DNA of 7,384 nt from an uncultured Faecalibacterium sp. (GTDB lineage Bacteria > Bacillota > Clostridia > Oscillospirales > Ruminococcaceae): the NCBI GenBank assembly GCA_902463905.1, contig CABQHF010000103.1, forward strand, positions 1 through 7,384, written 5' to 3'. The translations under genes and the position numbers were made by a program. The notes beneath the pieces are model-generated. The model was not told where the DNA came from. It made no database searches and was given only the letters and a program-made list of their open reading frames with translations. Below are positions 4,994 through 7,384 of the stretch, one piece after another. Position 1 is the stretch's first letter; the number at the start of each line of letters is the position of its first letter.

Positions 4994-6369
4994 CCCTGAA
5001 ACAGAAAACCGCATTTGGTATTGGTGCCGTGGGCAAGGATATGGTATATGCCCTGTCGGCTTCTTACGTCATGTATTATTATCAGGATGTGCTGGGGCTT
5101 TCGGCCAGCTTTGTGGGCGTCGTGCTCATGGCTGCCCGGTTCTTTGATGCCTTCAACGACCCCTTTATGGGGGTTCTGGTGGCAAAGACCCGCACCCGCT
5201 GGGGGCGTTTCCGTCCGTGGATCTTTTCCGGCACGCTGCTCAATGCGCTGGTACTCTATGCTCTGTTTGCCGCCCCGGTGCTGGACGAAGCAGCGCTGAT
5301 GGTCTACTTCAGCGTGGTGTACATCCTGTGGGGCGTCACCTACACCATGATGGATATTCCCTACTGGTCCATGATCCCGGCCGTGACCCGCACCCCAAAA
5401 GACCGGGAGAATCTTTCCATGGTAGGGCGCACCTGCGCCGGTGTGGGTGCCGCCCTCATCGCCATGTTCACCATGCTGCTGGTGGGCATTTTGGGCGGCG
5501 ACAGCGAACGCACCGGCTTCCGCTGGGTGGCGCTGATCGTGGCGGCAATTTTTGCAGTGACAGAGCTGGTGTGCTGCATTTCCATGAAAGAAACCACCCC
5601 CAGTGAGATGAAGACCGCCACCGTAAAGGAGATGTTCTCCGCCCTGTTCCGCAACGATCAGGCTATGGTAGTGGTAGGCAGCATCGTGCTGATCAACTCG
5701 GCGCTGTACCTTACCTCCAACTTCATCATCTATTTCTTCAAGTACGACCTTGGCGGTGCAGGCTGGAAAGCCACCTACACCCTGTTTTCCACCGTGGGCG
5801 GTGCGGCGCAGATCCTTGGCATGATGGTGCTTTACCCCTTGCTGCGCAAAAAGTTCAGCAGCACGCAGGTATTCCACCTAAGTCTTGTGCTGGCGCTGTG
5901 CGGCTACGGCACGCTGCTGGTGTTCTGCCTGACCGGCCTTTCCCACAGCCTTGCCCTGCTGTGCATTCCGGGCGTGGTGGTGTTCGCCTGCAACGGAATG
6001 CTGACCGTGCTGACCACCCTGTTCCTTTCCAACAGCGTGGATTACGGCGAGCTCAAGACCGGACGCCGGGAGGAGAGCGTTATCTTTTCCATGCAGACCT
6101 TTGTGGTCAAGGCTGCCTCCGGTGTGGCGGTATTCCTGACCGGCATCGGGCTGGACCTCATCGGTCTTGTGGGCAACACGGAGGAGACCGGCCCGGTGTC
6201 GGTGCAGAGCGCCGGAACGCTGCTGGGTCTGCGCCTGATGATGACCGTTCTGCCCATGCTGGTGCTGGCAGGTACGCTGGTGCTGTTCCGCCGCAAGTTC
6301 GTTCTGACGGACGAGCGTGCTGCCGAGATCAGCGCACAGCTCCACGGGGAGGAAGCGAACCATGACTGA
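4984..6369 (+). CDS. MelB-type GPH family sugar/cation symporter
   Basis: The 461-residue hydrophobic protein fits a 12-helix transporter of the glycoside-pentoside-hexuronide (GPH) family in the MFS superfamily. The signature RFFDAFNDPFMG and the loop KTRTRWGRFRPWI are clear. Compared with the melibiose permease MelB from memory, key residues fall at the same numbers: K18 and D19, D55, N58 and D59 (cation site), T121, D124, W128 and R149 (sugar site), and K376 beside MelB K377. This supports a cation-coupled galactoside importer, alpha-galactosides being the best guess because a GH36 alpha-galactosidase follows. The inserted loop about 396-411 before the last helix is polar (GNTEETGPVS). The start is fixed by AAGGAGG seven bases before ATG, inside the end of the GH2 gene (10-bp overlap); its stop overlaps the next gene by 8 bp. 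Cation preference (Na+, H+ or Li+) cannot be read from the sequence. Confidence 0.92.
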   Translation: MELTLKQKTAFGIGAVGKDMVYALSASYVMYYYQDVLGLSASFVGVVLMAARFFDAFNDPFMGVLVAKTRTRWGRFRPWIFSGTLLNALVLYALFAAPVLDEAALMVYFSVVYILWGVTYTMMDIPYWSMIPAVTRTPKDRENLSMVGRTCAGVGAALIAMFTMLLVGILGGDSERTGFRWVALIVAAIFAVTELVCCISMKETTPSEMKTATVKEMFSALFRNDQAMVVVGSIVLINSALYLTSNFIIYFFKYDLGGAGWKATYTLFSTVGGAAQILGMMVLYPLLRKKFSSTQVFHLSLVLALCGYGTLLVFCLTGLSHSLALLCIPGVVVFACNGMLTVLTTLFLSNSVDYGELKTGRREESVIFSMQTFVVKAASGVAVFLTGIGLDLIGLVGNTEETGPVSVQSAGTLLGLRLMMTVLPMLVLAGTLVLFRRKFVLTDERAAEISAQLHGEEANHD

Positions 6370-7384
6370 AACACTGCACTGGTACGCCGAGACCACCGGC
6401 GGCGTGCGGCAGGGCAATGCCCCGGTGCACCCGGGCTGCGGTGCGCTGCATCTTTCCGCCGACCTGCCTGCCGGGGCACTGAAAGCCGTGCGTACCGAGC
6501 TGCCATGGCAGATGACCGCAGAGGAGCGGCTGTTCATGAACGGCTACCAGACATGGACGTACAGCCCGGAGCTGGGGCGCAGCGGCAAACTCCGGGGCGT
6601 CGATCACATTCCTGCCTTCCTGTGCAAAAAATATGCCTTTGACCGCTATGGAGATTACCATTTTGTGCCCTATGGGCATCACAAGGGGCAAAGCCACGGC
6701 TTTTCCTACTGTTATTTCCGCAAGGGCGCACAGTTCCGGCTGGCGGCATCGCTGGACGAAAATCCGGGCTACACCATCCTCCGGTACGACAGCCGCAACG
6801 CCCTGCTGACGCTGGAGCGGGATTGCGCCGGGGTGGAGCATCCCGGCGGCAGCTTTCCCCTGTTCGATTTGTTTTTTGCCGAGGGCAGCGAGGCAGAGGT
6901 GTTCGACGGCTGGTTTCAGGAGATGGGTCTCAAGCCCCGGACCGAGAAGAAGCTGGCGGGCTATTCCAGTTGGTACAACCGCTATCAGGACATTACCGAG
7001 GACACCATCCGGGAGGATCTGACCGGCTGCTGCAGCCTCCTTTGCCCGGGAGACCTGTTCCAGATCGACGACGGCTGGGAGCCGAAGGTGGGCGACTGGC
7101 TGGACACGGATGCGCAGAAATTCCCCCACGGTCTGCGGAGCATGGTAGACGAGATCCACGCCGCCGGTTTTCAGGCCGGGCTCTGGCTTGCCCCCTTTGT
7201 GTGCGAAAAGAACTCTGCCCTTTTCCGGCAGCACCCGGACTGGCTGCTGAAGGTGGACGGCGCACCGTGGTGCTGCGGCTGCAACTGGAGCGGCTTTTAT
7301 GCGCTGGACATCGACAACCCGGCGGTGCGGGACTATCTGCGCCGGGTGTTCGACCGGGTGCTGAACGACTGGGGCTTCGACCTT
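6362..7384 (+). CDS. GH36 alpha-galactosidase, N-terminal 341 codons (runs off window)
   Basis: The open frame continues to the window end. Residues 1-195 form the N-terminal beta-sandwich domain of GH36-type alpha-galactosidases (FMNGYQTWTYSPELG at 59-73; PYGHHKGQSHGFSYCYFR at 103-120). The TIM barrel begins near 199 with GYSSWYNRY, followed by FQIDDGWEPKVGDWL (233-247, the substrate-contacting DDGW), KFPHGL (253-258) and AGLWLAPFVCEKNS (272-285). The window ends at WGFDL, just before the place where the family's nucleophile motif (KLDF-like) is expected, so neither catalytic aspartate can be checked. A cysteine cluster WCCGC (303-307) follows PDWLLK. No signal peptide is present, so the enzyme should be intracellular and release galactose from melibiose or raffinose-type sugars imported by the preceding symporter. 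The ATG overlaps the symporter stop by 8 bp and has GGAGG nine bases upstream. Other GH36 activities on alpha-galactosides cannot be excluded. Confidence 0.9.
   Translation, partial: MTETLHWYAETTGGVRQGNAPVHPGCGALHLSADLPAGALKAVRTELPWQMTAEERLFMNGYQTWTYSPELGRSGKLRGVDHIPAFLCKKYAFDRYGDYHFVPYGHHKGQSHGFSYCYFRKGAQFRLAASLDENPGYTILRYDSRNALLTLERDCAGVEHPGGSFPLFDLFFAEGSEAEVFDGWFQEMGLKPRTEKKLAGYSSWYNRYQDITEDTIREDLTGCCSLLCPGDLFQIDDGWEPKVGDWLDTDAQKFPHGLRSMVDEIHAAGFQAGLWLAPFVCEKNSALFRQHPDWLLKVDGAPWCCGCNWSGFYALDIDNPAVRDYLRRVFDRVLNDWGFDL

Noticed and set aside
4879..5877. A 332-codon minus-strand frame, histidine- and glutamine-rich
   Set aside because: It mirrors the symporter gene, whose MelB motifs prove the plus frame; composition is that of an antisense shadow.
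6329..7234. A 301-codon minus-strand frame opposite the GH36 gene
   Set aside because: The plus-strand frame carries family motifs through the same bases, and this frame has no convincing ribosome site or domain.

Overview
The window looks like chromosomal DNA of a gut Clostridia bacterium, most likely of the Faecalibacterium / Oscillospiraceae type. This is an inference from GC-rich coding sequence (41 of 60 bases in 2881-2940), strong AAGGAGG ribosome sites and a cytoplasmic galactoside-use operon with overlapping genes. It is not proven by any marker gene.

Region 1 (1-1801, all minus strand) is a run of small accessory genes in mixed states of decay. In transcription order it has: a 70-codon remnant of a ClbS/DfsB-family protein with its own promoter; a short remnant of a C_GCAxxG_C_C protein; two diverged copies of a YjaB-like GNAT acetyltransferase (66% identical over 129 aligned residues); an intact C_GCAxxG_C_C cysteine-rich protein; and the start of a low-molecular-weight protein tyrosine phosphatase that leaves the window. 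The acetyltransferases sit in markedly AT-rich DNA (17 G/C of 60 in 1081-1140) inside GC-rich surroundings, which suggests acquisition by transfer. Each copy carries a different lesion: one has lost its start codon, the other has a substituted acetyl-CoA motif.

Region 2 (1802-2051) is a 250-bp divergent intergenic region dense in structure: a minus-strand extended -10 promoter, an orphan 12-bp GC-rich hairpin with a T-run, a second long hairpin, and a plus-strand promoter surrounded by four alternating GGAAAC-type half-sites that look like the operator of the TetR-family regulator that follows.

Region 3 (2052-7384, plus strand) is a tightly overlapped operon: TetR-family regulator, GH2 beta-galactosidase-like enzyme, MelB-type GPH sugar/cation symporter, and the first 341 codons of a GH36 alpha-galactosidase. 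Neighbouring genes overlap by 4, 10 and 8 bp. The symporter has the known MelB sugar and cation residues at nearly identical positions. The simplest reading is that a galactoside is imported by the symporter and hydrolysed inside the cell by the two glycosidases, with the TetR protein autoregulating the operon and probably sensing a sugar or a derivative. I saw no rRNA, tRNA, CRISPR array, transposase or replication origin.
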